From positions 1-61,706 of the forward strand of contig JAEYVE010000210.1 of the NCBI GenBank assembly GCA_023432025.1: a stretch of DNA of 61,706 nt. The letters are read 5' to 3'. Source of the DNA: Pseudomonadota bacterium (lineage in GTDB: Bacteria; Myxococcota_A; Polyangia; Polyangiales; Polyangiaceae). The position numbers and the translations under genes are program-made. The notes under the pieces are model-generated. The model searched no databases. It saw only the letters and a program-made list of their open reading frames with translations, and was not told where the DNA came from. Below, piece by piece: positions 8,569-16,948 of the stretch; positions within the stretch are counted from its first letter, which is position 1, and each line of letters opens with the position of its first letter.

Positions 8569-10005
8569 CTATCGCACGCCCCTCATCGGAGCCCGAGCCA
8601 GCAAATCTGCTCCGACGCGGAACGCGTGAAGGCTCGCTGGCACCAGCTCGAAACGGACCGAAGCGTGCTCGATGTCTTCTTCGATCGTGCGCGTGGTAAC
8701 GATCACCGGCTGCTGAACGTCCGGGTTACGTCGAACGAATTCAACGCAGTTATCGAGCTCGGACCGCACGGAAAAGGGCCGATCACTCCACTTCACCTCG
8801 GTGATCCAGAGCGGTTTCTGTGCCGCCTGCGAAACGCAGACCATGTCGACCTCGCCGTTCGACCAGCGGGCGTAAAACAGGTCCGCTTGACGACCATGTT
8901 GCCACTGGCTGTAGATAGCAGTCTCGGTGATCGCCCCCATCGCCCCCGCGTCAGCACCGATGTGCCCGAAGAGCGCCGCGCGCATCGAGGGATTCGTCAG
9001 ATAGATCTTGAACTGGCGCGCCCTCTGGAAACGGCGAGCCGATTGGTCCATTCGTTCGACTCGCCGAATCAAGAAGGCGGCCTCCAAGTAGTCCATGTAC
9101 CGCTTGATGGTATTCTTCGCGACGCCGGCGGATTGCGACAACGCTTCCAGAGAGACTTCGTTTCCCGTGTTGTACGCGAGGGTGGTGAAGAGCCGATTCA
9201 GCTCTTGAATGTCACTGATGCCGTACAAGCTCGGCAAATCTCGCAGCAAGACTTTGTCGATGATGTCGCTCTTGATGTATTGCTCGGGCGCGCGGCGAAC
9301 GGTCGGGGAGAAAACGGCCTCCGGATAACCACCGAAGTTCAGGTAGTTCACGAACTCCTCGTTCAATACCGCAATGTCGGTGGCAACGTATTCGTTGCGT
9401 TCCTCTCCCTCGATCTCTCGGACGAGCTCGTCGTCACGCCCAATGAATCGCAGGTACTCTGCGAAAGTAAGCGGAGGTAAAATGTAGTCGCTGAACCGTC
9501 CAGCGCCCGACTCGTGACTCTTCAAGCGGAGCGCCGCGGCAGCTGAACCTGTCGCGACGAACTTGTACGCCGGGTAGGAATCGACCAAAGACTTCAGGTG
9601 AACTTCCCAGTCCTTGAGGTATTGGACTTCGTCGAAAAAGACGAAGAGTGGGGCTTCCCGATCGTGGGCGAACTTCGCGCGAAAAAGGCCGACGAGGCGC
9701 TCCAAGGCCAGACCGGAGAGGAGCGGGGTCTCGAGAGAAAGGTACAGAATCGCCGGACCATCGATTCCAGCGTCCAGCAGCGCCCGAATCGCGTGCTGGA
9801 CCATGACGGTCTTTCCTACACGCCGGGGGCCCATGAGGACGACCGCGCGCTGAACCGAGCGTTCCGTTACGGTTTTTAGAAACGACTCGAAGTAGGTGCG
9901 TCGCGGTGCATCCTGAAAAGGAATTGCGGCATTGCGCCCCTTCTCCCACCAGGGGTTGTCGAACTCGAGGCGGGCCTGGATCTCCGTTTCCGAAATCTCG
10001 CGCAC
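8569..10005 (-). CDS. AAA ATPase of the DUF4143 family
   Basis: A 478-residue P-loop ATPase. Walker A MGPRRVGKT is at 58-66 and Walker B FVFFDE at 121-126, followed by a sensor-like ATGSAAAAL. The C-terminal half, including LPPLTFAEYLRF and the ITEVKWSDRP segment, fits the DUF4143 module with its PD-(D/E)xK-like core. The start is GTG at 10005: an in-frame TAA lies two codons upstream, so no longer form exists. Members are widespread, variable in occurrence and of unclear function; some are linked to mobile or defence loci. Codon use and base composition look less GC-rich than neighbouring genes, and the gene lies between exact 54-bp repeats, so it was probably acquired. Confidence 0.88.
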   Translation of the reverse strand: MREISETEIQARLEFDNPWWEKGRNAAIPFQDAPRRTYFESFLKTVTERSVQRAVVLMGPRRVGKTVMVQHAIRALLDAGIDGPAILYLSLETPLLSGLALERLVGLFRAKFAHDREAPLFVFFDEVQYLKDWEVHLKSLVDSYPAYKFVATGSAAAALRLKSHESGAGRFSDYILPPLTFAEYLRFIGRDDELVREIEGEERNEYVATDIAVLNEEFVNYLNFGGYPEAVFSPTVRRAPEQYIKSDIIDKVLLRDLPSLYGISDIQELNRLFTTLAYNTGNEVSLEALSQSAGVAKNTIKRYMDYLEAAFLIRRVERMDQSARRFQRARQFKIYLTNPSMRAALFGHIGADAGAMGAITETAIYSQWQHGRQADLFYARWSNGEVDMVCVSQAAQKPLWITEVKWSDRPFSVRSELDNCVEFVRRNPDVQQPVIVTTRTIEEDIEHASVRFELVPASLHAFRVGADLLARAPMRGVR

Positions 10006-10147
10006 CCATTAAGATTAATCGACTGACTCTACAGCGCAACCGCGAGTATTCCTGAGTCACTTCCAGCTCTTAAGAGCTCCGAAGTCGTGCCAACCTGGGT
10101 ACGTTCGACCTTCGCCAGGTGCGGACAACCTACTCGCGCCTGGAGCA

Positions 10148-10163
10148 CTCCGAACGCTCGGAG
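10148..10163. repeat. isolated copy of the 43-bp array core (perfect 16-bp palindrome)
   Basis: CTCCGAACGCTCGGAG pairs CTCCGA with TCGGAG around an ACGC loop. It is the same core as in the array at 8198-8493 and again sits just before a 54-bp repeat copy, with 2 bases between them here against 22 at copy A. Confidence 0.9.
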
Positions 10164-10165
10164 CA

Positions 10166-10219
10166 CGCTCCCCGAGCCCCCCTCGCCCGCGCGCGCCCGT
10201 CACGTCCGTGCGGCGGTGA
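10166..10219 (+). repeat. 54-bp direct repeat, copy B, covering the 3' end of the next gene
   Basis: Exact match to 8494-8547. The last codons and the stop of the minus-strand gene 10200-10664 fall inside this copy, as in attachment-site duplications where integration rebuilds the target gene's 3' end. No integrase is visible between the copies. Confidence 0.93.
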
Positions 10220-10664
10220 AGGAAGACTCTGCGCGGCAGCGAAAGAAGAGGCGCTCGAGCGCGGCGCTCACGCGGAACGTCCTTCCGCCGGCGCGGACCT
10301 CGATGTCAGGCCCTTCTTCGGCAAACGCGCACGCGACCGCCGCCACGAGGCACGCGTCGCGTGGGCCGAGCGCGTCCCCCGACAGCTCGTAACGACGGGG
10401 GGCGAGCGCTTCGGCATAAACGACGTGCGTCGGCTTTCTGCGACCGAGCACGTCGGCCACGTGCACCCGAAGCTCGGGACTCAGGTCGCTCGCCCCGAGG
10501 ACGACGGCGTGCTCGTGCACTTCGCCGTCCATGACGACCGCGCGGAAGTACGACACGAGCTCGCGCGGCAGCGCGGGGACGACCAGCGCCGTCTCCGGCA
10601 GCTCGCCCGTCGCTTCACGCGCGAGCAAGAGCTCCTCGGGATAGGAGACGAGGAGCTCCGTCAT
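10200..10664 (-). CDS. hypothetical protein downstream of the LarA-like gene
   Basis: A 154-residue soluble protein without recognisable motifs. It starts 16 bases after the stop of the LarA-like gene on the same strand, so the two are probably one transcript. The sequence alternates short hydrophobic strands with charged loops and contains two Cys residues near positions 105 and 142. The last codons (FTAART and stop) lie within the 54-bp direct repeat, so the natural C-terminus may have been altered by a rearrangement. Function is unknown; association with DUF2088 proteins is the only clue. Confidence 0.65.
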   Translation of the reverse strand: MTELLVSYPEELLLAREATGELPETALVVPALPRELVSYFRAVVMDGEVHEHAVVLGASDLSPELRVHVADVLGRRKPTHVVYAEALAPRRYELSGDALGPRDACLVAAVACAFAEEGPDIEVRAGGRTFRVSAALERLFFRCRAESSFTAART

Positions 10665-10680
10665 GACGCGGCCCCCGCGC

Positions 10681-12261
10681 TCAAAGCGTGACGTCGCCCA
10701 TGACGATGGGCGGCACGTGCAGGCACGTGATGTCGAGGCTCTTCACCTCGCCGTTTTTCGCCTTGTAGAGGGCGTCGTCCATCGTGGGCGCGGTTTCGTA
10801 GCCGAAGAGCTTGGGGATGTACTCGTTGTCGGCGCCGACCACGATGACGCGCCCCACGTGCTGGCGGCCGTTTTCGCCCCAGTACCACATGAAGAAGGGG
10901 TGACTCGGGTGGTAGGCGTAGCCCGTGCGGAACATTTGGATGAACGCCGGATCTGCCGCGTACTGCTCTTCGTAGCGATTGCGGAGCTCGTGCGCGTCGC
11001 GCGTTTCCGGCAGGAGACGGTGCACGAAGTCGATGTACGGCGCGTGCTGCTCGTGATCGAACTTGTCCGTCATCGGGTGCGTGATGATGAGCGTGCCGCC
11101 CTTCTTCAGGAGCGGCGCGCCGCGGTACATGTTGAAGAGGTAGCCCTGCGCCAGCACCTGCACGAGCAGCGGGTTCAAGAACGCGTGTACGTTGTACGGG
11201 CTGATGAACGGGATGGGGCAGATGAGCACGTCCGCCTGGCCTTGCACCGGTACCAGGTACTGCTCGAAGGAGCGCTCGACGACCTTTTTGTGTACCGCCT
11301 CCACGTGGCCGGCCCACACGCCCGTCACGCCGTACGGCGCCGGAAACTTGTCGAACAACGTGTGGCGCAGACCCTGCGGCAAACGCGCCGTGGCCGCGAC
11401 CAAGCCCTTGAGCATCGTGCGCTCACGCGCGTTCAGGTCGTCCTCGTTCTTCGTCAAGAACTCGAGCGGGCGATCGAACATGCGGTTGTTCACCGTGGTT
11501 TCGATGGTGAACACGTTCAGGGTTTTGTGGACCACCTTGCCGAGCCGCGAAATGTCGTGGGCGAGCTGGCTCTTGCCCGGATCCATGTAGCTGTCGCTCT
11601 TGCGGATGGTGTCCGGGTTGTGGTGCGCGCGCAGGCTTCTGTAGCTCGTGAGCCCCACGCCGACCGACTTGTACCCGCCGTTCATGGGCACGAAGTTCAG
11701 GTTGACGTAAATGATGAGGTCGCTCTCGGCGGCGCGGCGGTTCAGCTCCACCACCTCGCCGTGCGGCGTTTCGCCGATGACGACCATGTTGGCGGTGTCC
11801 TCGGCGTCGTGGTTGTAGAGCTTGTCCGGGTAGTAGGCGTCGAAGATTTTGTCGCCCACCATGTGGCGGATTTCGTGCGCCTTCATGCGGCGGTGCACGC
11901 CGGTCGCGACGATCAGCTCGACGTCGTCCACGCCGTAGTCCGCCAGCATTTCCAGCACGATGGTGAGCACGCGCTCGCGCACGTCCGGCCGCTTCATGGG
12001 CGGCAGCGGCAACGAAATGTCGTCGATGCCGATCGTCACCTTCATGCCCGGCTTCAGCTTGGCGTAGAGCGGCTCCGAGTTCTCCGGGTGGCTCAGCGCG
12101 TAGCGAATGGCCGCGTCCACGTCGCGCAGCGGCTCGAGAGGCTTCTTGGGGTAGATGCAGCGCGTGCCCGGCGGGAGGTCGACTTCGATGAGCTTGTCCC
12201 CCGCAAAGAGCACGCGCGGCGCGCTGTCCTTGTCCAGGGTGACGACGGAGGGATGATTCAT
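10681..12261 (-). CDS. DUF2088 / lactate racemase (LarA)-like protein
   Basis: 526 residues, longer than characterised LarA (about 425). The N-terminal half carries LarA-family landmarks: GIDDISLPLPP, ATGVHRRM, a YNHDAEDT segment and GGYKSVGVG. In LarA, two histidines and a lysine in equivalent segments hold the nickel-pincer nucleotide cofactor. The Ni-pincer biosynthesis genes larB, larC and larE are not in the window, so cofactor supply is unproven. The start is the ATG at 12261 (MNHPSVVTL); the longer frame enters Arg/Gly-rich non-coding sequence. It may be a racemase or epimerase of a 2-hydroxy acid, or another member of this diverse family. Confidence 0.75.
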   Translation of the reverse strand: MNHPSVVTLDKDSAPRVLFAGDKLIEVDLPPGTRCIYPKKPLEPLRDVDAAIRYALSHPENSEPLYAKLKPGMKVTIGIDDISLPLPPMKRPDVRERVLTIVLEMLADYGVDDVELIVATGVHRRMKAHEIRHMVGDKIFDAYYPDKLYNHDAEDTANMVVIGETPHGEVVELNRRAAESDLIIYVNLNFVPMNGGYKSVGVGLTSYRSLRAHHNPDTIRKSDSYMDPGKSQLAHDISRLGKVVHKTLNVFTIETTVNNRMFDRPLEFLTKNEDDLNARERTMLKGLVAATARLPQGLRHTLFDKFPAPYGVTGVWAGHVEAVHKKVVERSFEQYLVPVQGQADVLICPIPFISPYNVHAFLNPLLVQVLAQGYLFNMYRGAPLLKKGGTLIITHPMTDKFDHEQHAPYIDFVHRLLPETRDAHELRNRYEEQYAADPAFIQMFRTGYAYHPSHPFFMWYWGENGRQHVGRVIVVGADNEYIPKLFGYETAPTMDDALYKAKNGEVKSLDITCLHVPPIVMGDVTL

Positions 12262-12392
12262 GACGTTTTTCGGGGAATTGGTGGACGACCCAAGCGGGTT
12301 TGACGCTCGACCCAAGCGGGGCTGGGGCCCCGCGCGGAGCGCCAAGCGTCGAGCCCGTGAAGGTGCGAGACGCGGGCGGAGGCGGGAGGGGG

Positions 12393-12436
12393 CCCCTAGA
12401 AATCTCATTTCTAGGGGAGGGTCTGCCTCAGACCCT
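12393..12436. terminator. two adjacent perfect hairpins after the HAD gene
   Basis: CCCCTAGAAAT (12393-12403) pairs perfectly with ATTTCTAGGGG (12407-12417) around CTC. Next to it AGGGTCTG (12418-12425) pairs with CAGACCCT (12429-12436) around CCT. The second overlaps the stop codon of the minus-strand HAD gene. They most likely end the HAD transcript before the LarA-like gene, though there is no clear U-tract. Confidence 0.65.
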
Positions 12437-13090
12437 CAAATCAAAACTGGGCCAGTCGTAAGCCTGAGCGAGCAAGCTGAGGCGCTTGTCCGGATTCACG
12501 GCGGCGGGGTGTCCCACCACGCTCAACATGGGCACGTCCGAGTAGCTGTCGCTGAACGCGTAGCAATCCGCCAAGTCGAAGCCATTTTTCTTGGCGTGCT
12601 CGCGAATGAGGCGAGCCTTCTCGGGGCCAGCGACGACCGGCTTCAGGATTTTGCCGGTGGCGATGCCCTCTTTGATCTCCAGGCGGTTGCCGATGTACTC
12701 GTCGGCGCCCAGGTACTCGGCGACGTGGCGCAGCACGCTGTCCAGAGCGCCGGAGACGAGCACGATGCGCTGCCCCGCGCGGCGCGTCTTGTCGATGAGG
12801 TCCTGGGCGAACGGATAGAGGGCGGGCTTGAGCACGTCCTCGAACACCTCTTCTCCCAAGAGCTCCAGGCGGTCTTCGCTCACGCCCGCGTACGAGCTGT
12901 AGAGAAGCTCGTTGAAGAGGCGTCGATCCCGCAGCTCCGCCAACGCCATGGCCGGAGCACGCAAGAGCGCGCGGCCCACGTGACGCGCGGTCTTCAGGGG
13001 CGTCCCTTGGTTGACGAGGTAATAGAGCGTCGGATGGACCAGGTTGGTCCGAACCAGGGTGCCGTCGACGTCGAAATAGCTGGCTGCCAC
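12428..13090 (-). CDS. HAD-IB family phosphatase (SerB-like)
   Basis: A 220-residue haloacid dehalogenase-fold phosphatase. The catalytic motif I FDVDGTLV lies at residues 6-13, motif II is in VLVSGALDS, and the motif III/IV region contains AFSDSYSDVPML with the metal-binding aspartates. The order and helical cap match the HAD-IB subgroup that includes phosphoserine phosphatase and PSPase-like lipid phosphatases. I chose the GTG at 13090 because it has GGGA upstream and places motif I at the usual distance from the N-terminus. It is divergent from the AsmA-like gene at 13196. Substrate is undetermined; LNPEP-like acyl-phosphate or phosphoserine are both possible. Confidence 0.85.
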   Translation of the reverse strand: MAASYFDVDGTLVRTNLVHPTLYYLVNQGTPLKTARHVGRALLRAPAMALAELRDRRLFNELLYSSYAGVSEDRLELLGEEVFEDVLKPALYPFAQDLIDKTRRAGQRIVLVSGALDSVLRHVAEYLGADEYIGNRLEIKEGIATGKILKPVVAGPEKARLIREHAKKNGFDLADCYAFSDSYSDVPMLSVVGHPAAVNPDKRLSLLAQAYDWPSFDLRV

Positions 13091-13195
13091 GATGTGATTC
13101 CCGGGGGTTTCTCCCCAACCCGGTGGGGGCGTTCCTCCCTTGAATGGGGCGCGAAGTCTAGTCCCTGGGGGACGGCTCGCGGTAGGGTCTGTGCC

Positions 13196-14734
13196 GTGGC
13201 GAAACGCGTTTGGATCCCGGTGCTGGTCGTTTTCGGCTTCGTCGCGCTCGCCGCGGGCGGGGCCTGGCTCGCCTACCAAAAGGTCGTCGACACGGTGCGC
13301 GAGCGCGTGGTGACCGAGGCAAAAAAGCACGGTTTTGACCTGGAGCTCGGCGAGCTGAACCGGGACGGTGACAAAATCCTGCTCGGAAACGTCGTGGTGC
13401 GGCCCACGGGGGTCGGCGGCGTCGCCGCGCGCATCGGGCGGGTCGACGCCACCGTGTCGGGGCTCGATTGGCAGTCCGTGCTGTTCGGCGGCGCAGAGGC
13501 GGTCCAGCTGGTGTCACTCACTGCGCAGCAGGTGGAGGTCCACGTCTTGGGCTCGGCGCCTTCGCTCGCCTTGGACCTCACCGAGTGGACCGAGCGCCAC
13601 CCGAGCGCTTACGACCTGCCCATCGAGGCACGCGCCGTCGCGCTGGCTTGGCGCACGACGGAAAATGAGGCGCCGTGGGCGCAGCTCGGAGGCGGCTCGG
13701 TCACGCGTACTCCCGGCGGGGGTCGTTTCGAGGCCGCCACCACCGTGGTGCTCGGGCGTTCGCTCGGGGCCGTGGGCAGCCGCTGGTCCAAAGACACTGG
13801 GCGCATTTCGTTCGAGCTCGGCGAGTCACCGGCGGGGCCGGCCCCGGTTCGAGTGGACATTCAGCTGGACCAGCAGGCCCCCACCGCCACGGTCGAGCTT
13901 CGTCCGACCGCACTCCGCGACCTCTCCGGCGCGCTCGGGATCGGCTTGCCGCTCGCCAACATCACCACCAGCGCGAAGGCCACCCTGCGTCTCCCGCCCC
14001 AGCTCGCAGAAGGGCCGGTTCCGGGCACCTTGCACGTGGAGCTGCTCGGCTACGTTCCCCCGCACCCGCCGGAGCTGGACGGCTTCGTCTTCGGTGACAA
14101 GACGACCGTGGACACCGACTTCGAGGTGGCAGCGGACCGTAAGAGCGTAAAGCTCACGAACACGCGCGCCCTCGCCGGCTCCTTCGCTCTGACCGGAGAG
14201 GGAGAAGTCCAGCGAGCCGCCAATCACGCCGTGGCCCGCCTGCGGCTGGGCGGCAACCTGCCGTGCGTGGCTCTCGCCAGCGCGGCCGCCGACAGCCGGC
14301 TCGGCAAACACTGGTCGGCGTTCGCCAAGCAGCTCGTCAAAAAGAACCTCGAAGGTACGGTCGGCGTCACGGTGAACATCGAAGCGGACACCCGAGATCT
14401 GGCGCAGGCGAAAATGCTGCGGACGATCGGCGTCGGCTGCGGCCTCAAGCCGCTCCGTTTGCCGACGGCCGCCGAGCTGGCCGCGTTCACCGAGCAACTG
14501 CCCGGTCTCGTCGAGGAGCTCCCCAAGCTCCCGAGCTCCCTGCCCCAACTTCCCTCGGGTCTGCCCGGTCTTCCGAGCGCGCTCCCCAGCGCATTGCCGA
14601 GTGCGCTGCCGCGTCTGCCCAGCGCGCTGCCCCAACTTCCGCCCGGTCTGCCCCCGTTGCCGACCGGGCTTCCCACGCCGACCGAAAAGAACGTGGCGCC
14701 GGCCCCGTCGGGGTCAGCCGCAGAAGCGCCCTGA
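13196..14734 (+). CDS. AsmA-like envelope protein with C-terminal Leu-Pro repeats
   Basis: A 512-residue protein anchored by one N-terminal membrane segment (WIPVLVVFGFVALAAGGAWL), with the bulk predicted periplasmic. The beta-rich sequence following the anchor (ELGELNRDGDKILLGNVVVRP and repeats) resembles AsmA/TamB-type proteins that bridge the envelope and are implicated in lipid transport. From about residue 435 to 490 there is a low-complexity run of LPxxLPSALP-type repeats, then a Pro/Ala-rich tail. The start is GTG at 13196 (MAKRVW after initiation); the longer open frame upstream is antisense to the HAD gene. Family assignment is by pattern only. Confidence 0.7.
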   Translation: MAKRVWIPVLVVFGFVALAAGGAWLAYQKVVDTVRERVVTEAKKHGFDLELGELNRDGDKILLGNVVVRPTGVGGVAARIGRVDATVSGLDWQSVLFGGAEAVQLVSLTAQQVEVHVLGSAPSLALDLTEWTERHPSAYDLPIEARAVALAWRTTENEAPWAQLGGGSVTRTPGGGRFEAATTVVLGRSLGAVGSRWSKDTGRISFELGESPAGPAPVRVDIQLDQQAPTATVELRPTALRDLSGALGIGLPLANITTSAKATLRLPPQLAEGPVPGTLHVELLGYVPPHPPELDGFVFGDKTTVDTDFEVAADRKSVKLTNTRALAGSFALTGEGEVQRAANHAVARLRLGGNLPCVALASAAADSRLGKHWSAFAKQLVKKNLEGTVGVTVNIEADTRDLAQAKMLRTIGVGCGLKPLRLPTAAELAAFTEQLPGLVEELPKLPSSLPQLPSGLPGLPSALPSALPSALPRLPSALPQLPPGLPPLPTGLPTPTEKNVAPAPSGSAAEAP

Positions 14735-14895
14735 GCGGCGTACTACGAACGACTTCGCGCCCCGCCCGAACGAGACCCGCATCACTTGCGTAGGGTGGGC
14801 GAGGCGCGGGCGCGCCTACTTCCCATCTTCAAAAAAGTGGCGAAGAAGGTAGCTTCGCGTCCGTGCTGCCAAAAATTGGCAGGCGCGGAGTCCGC

Positions 14896-15273
14896 ATGAT
14901 CATCGTCCCCACCTACCTTCACAACAGCCCCATCCACGGCTTCGGTGTCTTCGCCAAAACCTTCATCCCGAAGGGCACCAAAGTCTGGGAGTTCCACGAA
15001 AAGCTCGATCTCCGCTTTTCGCCGGAAGAGTTCGCGGCGCTACCTCCCTCCGTCCGCGAAGAGATCGAGATTCACATGTACGAGCCCGAAGCCGGCGGCG
15101 CGTACTACTACGAGACGACGATGGGCAAGTACATGAACCACTCACGTTCCCCCAACGTCGACTTCGGCGCCGTCAACGTCGGCGTGGCGACGCGCGACAT
15201 TCAACCGAACGAAGAGCTCACCTGCGACTATCGCCAGTTCATGCACAGCTGCGAGGGCATCGACTACATCTAG
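14896..15273 (+). CDS. SET domain protein (protein-lysine methyltransferase-like)
   Basis: A 125-residue stand-alone SET domain. It has the first strand motif GFGVFAKTFIPKGT, the SAM/substrate motif YMNHSRSPNV (classic NHS) and the closing EELTCDYRQF (classic ELTYDY with the catalytic Tyr). There are no pre-SET or post-SET zinc cysteines, and the length fits the small bacterial SET proteins. The start is ATG 14896 with GGAG 8 bases upstream, in preference to the TTG/CTG-like starts further up. A methyl transfer to lysine of an unknown protein is likely, since the catalytic residues are present. Confidence 0.88.
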   Translation: MIIVPTYLHNSPIHGFGVFAKTFIPKGTKVWEFHEKLDLRFSPEEFAALPPSVREEIEIHMYEPEAGGAYYYETTMGKYMNHSRSPNVDFGAVNVGVATRDIQPNEELTCDYRQFMHSCEGIDYI

Positions 15274-15321
15274 CCGTCACGCGGGACGAACGCGGGACGT
15301 ACGGCGCGAAAAACGCGCGCC

Positions 15322-15358
15322 CACGATGGCGCGGCTCCGAAAGAGCCGCGCCATCGTG
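15322..15358. terminator. 16-bp perfect hairpin between convergent genes
   Basis: Positions 15322-15337 pair perfectly with 15343-15358 around a CGAAA loop. It sits between the SET gene (ending 15273) and the VOC gene (ending 15375), so it can end both transcripts. No long U-tract is present. Confidence 0.75.
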
Positions 15359-15374
15359 CGTTTCGGAGGACGGC

Positions 15375-15755
15375 TCACTCCCCTTCGGATTCCGGAAAAT
15401 CCACGTGAATGCGGTTGCCGTCCGGATCGTGGACGTTCACCTGCACGAGCCCGAGCTCCTCGAGGCGCCCGAGGCGGTACGGCACCTTGCGCTCGTCCAG
15501 CCGCGCCAAAAAGGCAGACAGCCCGCGCGCGGAGAACGCGAAGTGCTCCAAGCGGAGCGGCTCCGTGGGACGCGGTTGCTCGGAGACTTGCACCAAGTGA
15601 ACGACCGCTTGGCGACCCGCGTAGAGCCAGAGACCTCCGAACGGAAACGCAGGTCGTGGGCCCACCGTGAGACCGAGCACGTCCACGTAGAACGCCTCGA
15701 GTCGCCCAATGTCAGCCGTACGCAGATTCACGTGGTCGAGCGCCTGGATCGTCAT
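15375..15755 (-). CDS. VOC family (glyoxalase/bleomycin-resistance-like) protein
   Basis: A 126-residue vicinal-oxygen-chelate fold protein. It opens with LDHVNLRTADIGRLEAFYVDVLGL, typical of the family's first beta-alpha-beta module. Candidate metal ligands are H8, the His in VVHLV and LEHFAF, and the final Glu region HDPDGNRIHVDF. Family members range from glyoxalases to dioxygenases and fosfomycin-resistance enzymes, and the substrate cannot be told from sequence alone. It is divergent from the CoA-binding protein gene, with 27 bases between their starts. Confidence 0.88.
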   Translation of the reverse strand: MTIQALDHVNLRTADIGRLEAFYVDVLGLTVGPRPAFPFGGLWLYAGRQAVVHLVQVSEQPRPTEPLRLEHFAFSARGLSAFLARLDERKVPYRLGRLEELGLVQVNVHDPDGNRIHVDFPESEGE

Positions 15756-15782
15756 CGCTGCTCAAGGTACCACTCTCTTCCG

Positions 15783-16196
15783 ATGGACACTGCCGAACGC
15801 ATCCTGCGGAGCTTCTCGACGCTAGCCGTGGTGGGCGCGAGCCGCGACCCGAACAAGTCGGCCCAGAGTGTCCCAGCGGCGCTCCAGGCCTCGGGCTTTC
15901 GTGTGGTCCCGGTGAATCCTTTCGCGGACGGTGAGCTCTTCGGCGAGCGTGTTTACGCCACGCTCGAGGACATTCCGTTTCCGGTCGAGGTCGTGGTCTT
16001 GTTCCGCCCCTCCGAAGAAGTCACGCCGTTCGCGCGCTCGGCCGTAGCCATCGGCGCCCGAGCTTTGTGGCTCCAGCAGGGCATCGTCTCGAGCGAGGCG
16101 CGCCGCATCGCCGAGGCCGCCGGCCTCCTCTACGTCGAAGACCGCTGCTTCGCCGTGGAGCGCGCGCTGCATCGCGTCGTCAAAAAGCGCGCTTGA
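15783..16196 (+). CDS. CoA-binding domain protein (YccU-like)
   Basis: A 137-residue Rossmann-fold protein. The pattern VVGASRDPNKSAQSVPAAL near residue 16 and GARALWLQQGIVSSEARRIAEAAGL near 92-116 match the small CoA_binding_2 family (YccU). These resemble the CoA-binding half of succinyl-CoA synthetase alpha but lack the catalytic domain; the His used for phosphorylation is absent. The start is ATG 15783; the long frame upstream is antisense to the VOC gene. The usual role is unknown, with binding of CoA or an acyl-CoA expected. Confidence 0.88.
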   Translation: MDTAERILRSFSTLAVVGASRDPNKSAQSVPAALQASGFRVVPVNPFADGELFGERVYATLEDIPFPVEVVVLFRPSEEVTPFARSAVAIGARALWLQQGIVSSEARRIAEAAGLLYVEDRCFAVERALHRVVKKRA

Positions 16197-16294
16197 TTCG
16201 AGAGTGACCGAGCACGCGACCCGTGCAGGGTGAGCGCGCGGCGCTCCGGGGCGCATTCTTGACTTTTCGGTCCTAAATCCAGAGACTCCTCCTC

Positions 16295-16879
16295 GTGGCT
16301 GGTCGTCCGCGCGAGTTCGATCCGACCGAAGTGTTGAATCGAGCCATGAACGCCTTCTTCGAGAAGGGCTACGAGGGCACGTCGCTCTCGGACTTGGAGC
16401 GCGTCACAGGGCTCGGGCGCCAAAGTTTGTACGGTGCGTTCGGCGACAAGCGCGCCCTGTTCTCTCGCGTGGTCGAGCACTATTTCGAAACCCAGCTCAA
16501 GCCCGCCTTCATCGACCTCTTGGACGCGCCGGGCTCCGCGCTTGGAAACATCGAGCGGCTGCTCGCGCTCATGGAGCAAACGGCGCTGTCCCCCGAGTTC
16601 AACGGATGCCTCGTGGGAAATTCCGTGGCCGAGCTCGGCGTCGTGGACGCCGACACCGCCGCGCTCTTGGCGCGCAAGCTGGAGCTCATCGAGGAGGCCT
16701 TGGTGCGAGCGCTGCGCCGCGCGCAACGCGACGGCGAAGTGCAGAAGTGCTTGGACCCGCGCGTCACGGCGCGCTCGCTGCTCGCTCTGACGCAAGGCCT
16801 GGCCCTCATGGCGCGCGTCAATCGGGACCGCACGTTCGTCCGAAGTGTGCTGCAGAGCGCCCGGCAGCTCATTTCCTGA
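16295..16879 (+). CDS. TetR/AcrR family transcriptional regulator
   Basis: 194 residues from GTG 16295. The N-terminal helix-turn-helix is typical: FDPTEVLNRAMNAFFEKGYEGTSLSDLERVTGLGRQSLYGAFGDKRALF (written here as the landmark, residues 8-56). The C-terminal half is the ligand-binding and dimer domain and includes conserved Cys at about 109. It lies 69 bases upstream of a short-chain dehydrogenase gene on the same strand, an arrangement in which the regulator usually represses both genes in response to a small molecule. Confidence 0.9.
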   Translation: MAGRPREFDPTEVLNRAMNAFFEKGYEGTSLSDLERVTGLGRQSLYGAFGDKRALFSRVVEHYFETQLKPAFIDLLDAPGSALGNIERLLALMEQTALSPEFNGCLVGNSVAELGVVDADTAALLARKLELIEEALVRALRRAQRDGEVQKCLDPRVTARSLLALTQGLALMARVNRDRTFVRSVLQSARQLIS

Positions 16880-16919
16880 CGCACCCCCGAACTCCCCCCG
16901 TTTTTCACACGTCTCATTT

Positions 16920-16931
16920 TTGACCGTTCAA
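16920..16931. promoter_or_regulatory. near-palindrome upstream of the SDR gene, possible TetR operator
   Basis: TTGACCGTTCAA is symmetric at 10 of 12 positions and sits 18 bases before the SDR start. Half-sites GACCG and TCAA also occur, further apart, on the minus strand within 16259-16275 before the tetR gene. Assignment as an operator is inference. Confidence 0.35.
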
Positions 16932-16948
16932 TCCACAATAGGATACCC

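Noticed and set aside
12260..13195. Extended N-terminus of the AsmA-like gene
   Set aside because: The extension is antisense to the HAD gene and lacks conserved sequence; the GTG at 13196 directly precedes the membrane anchor.
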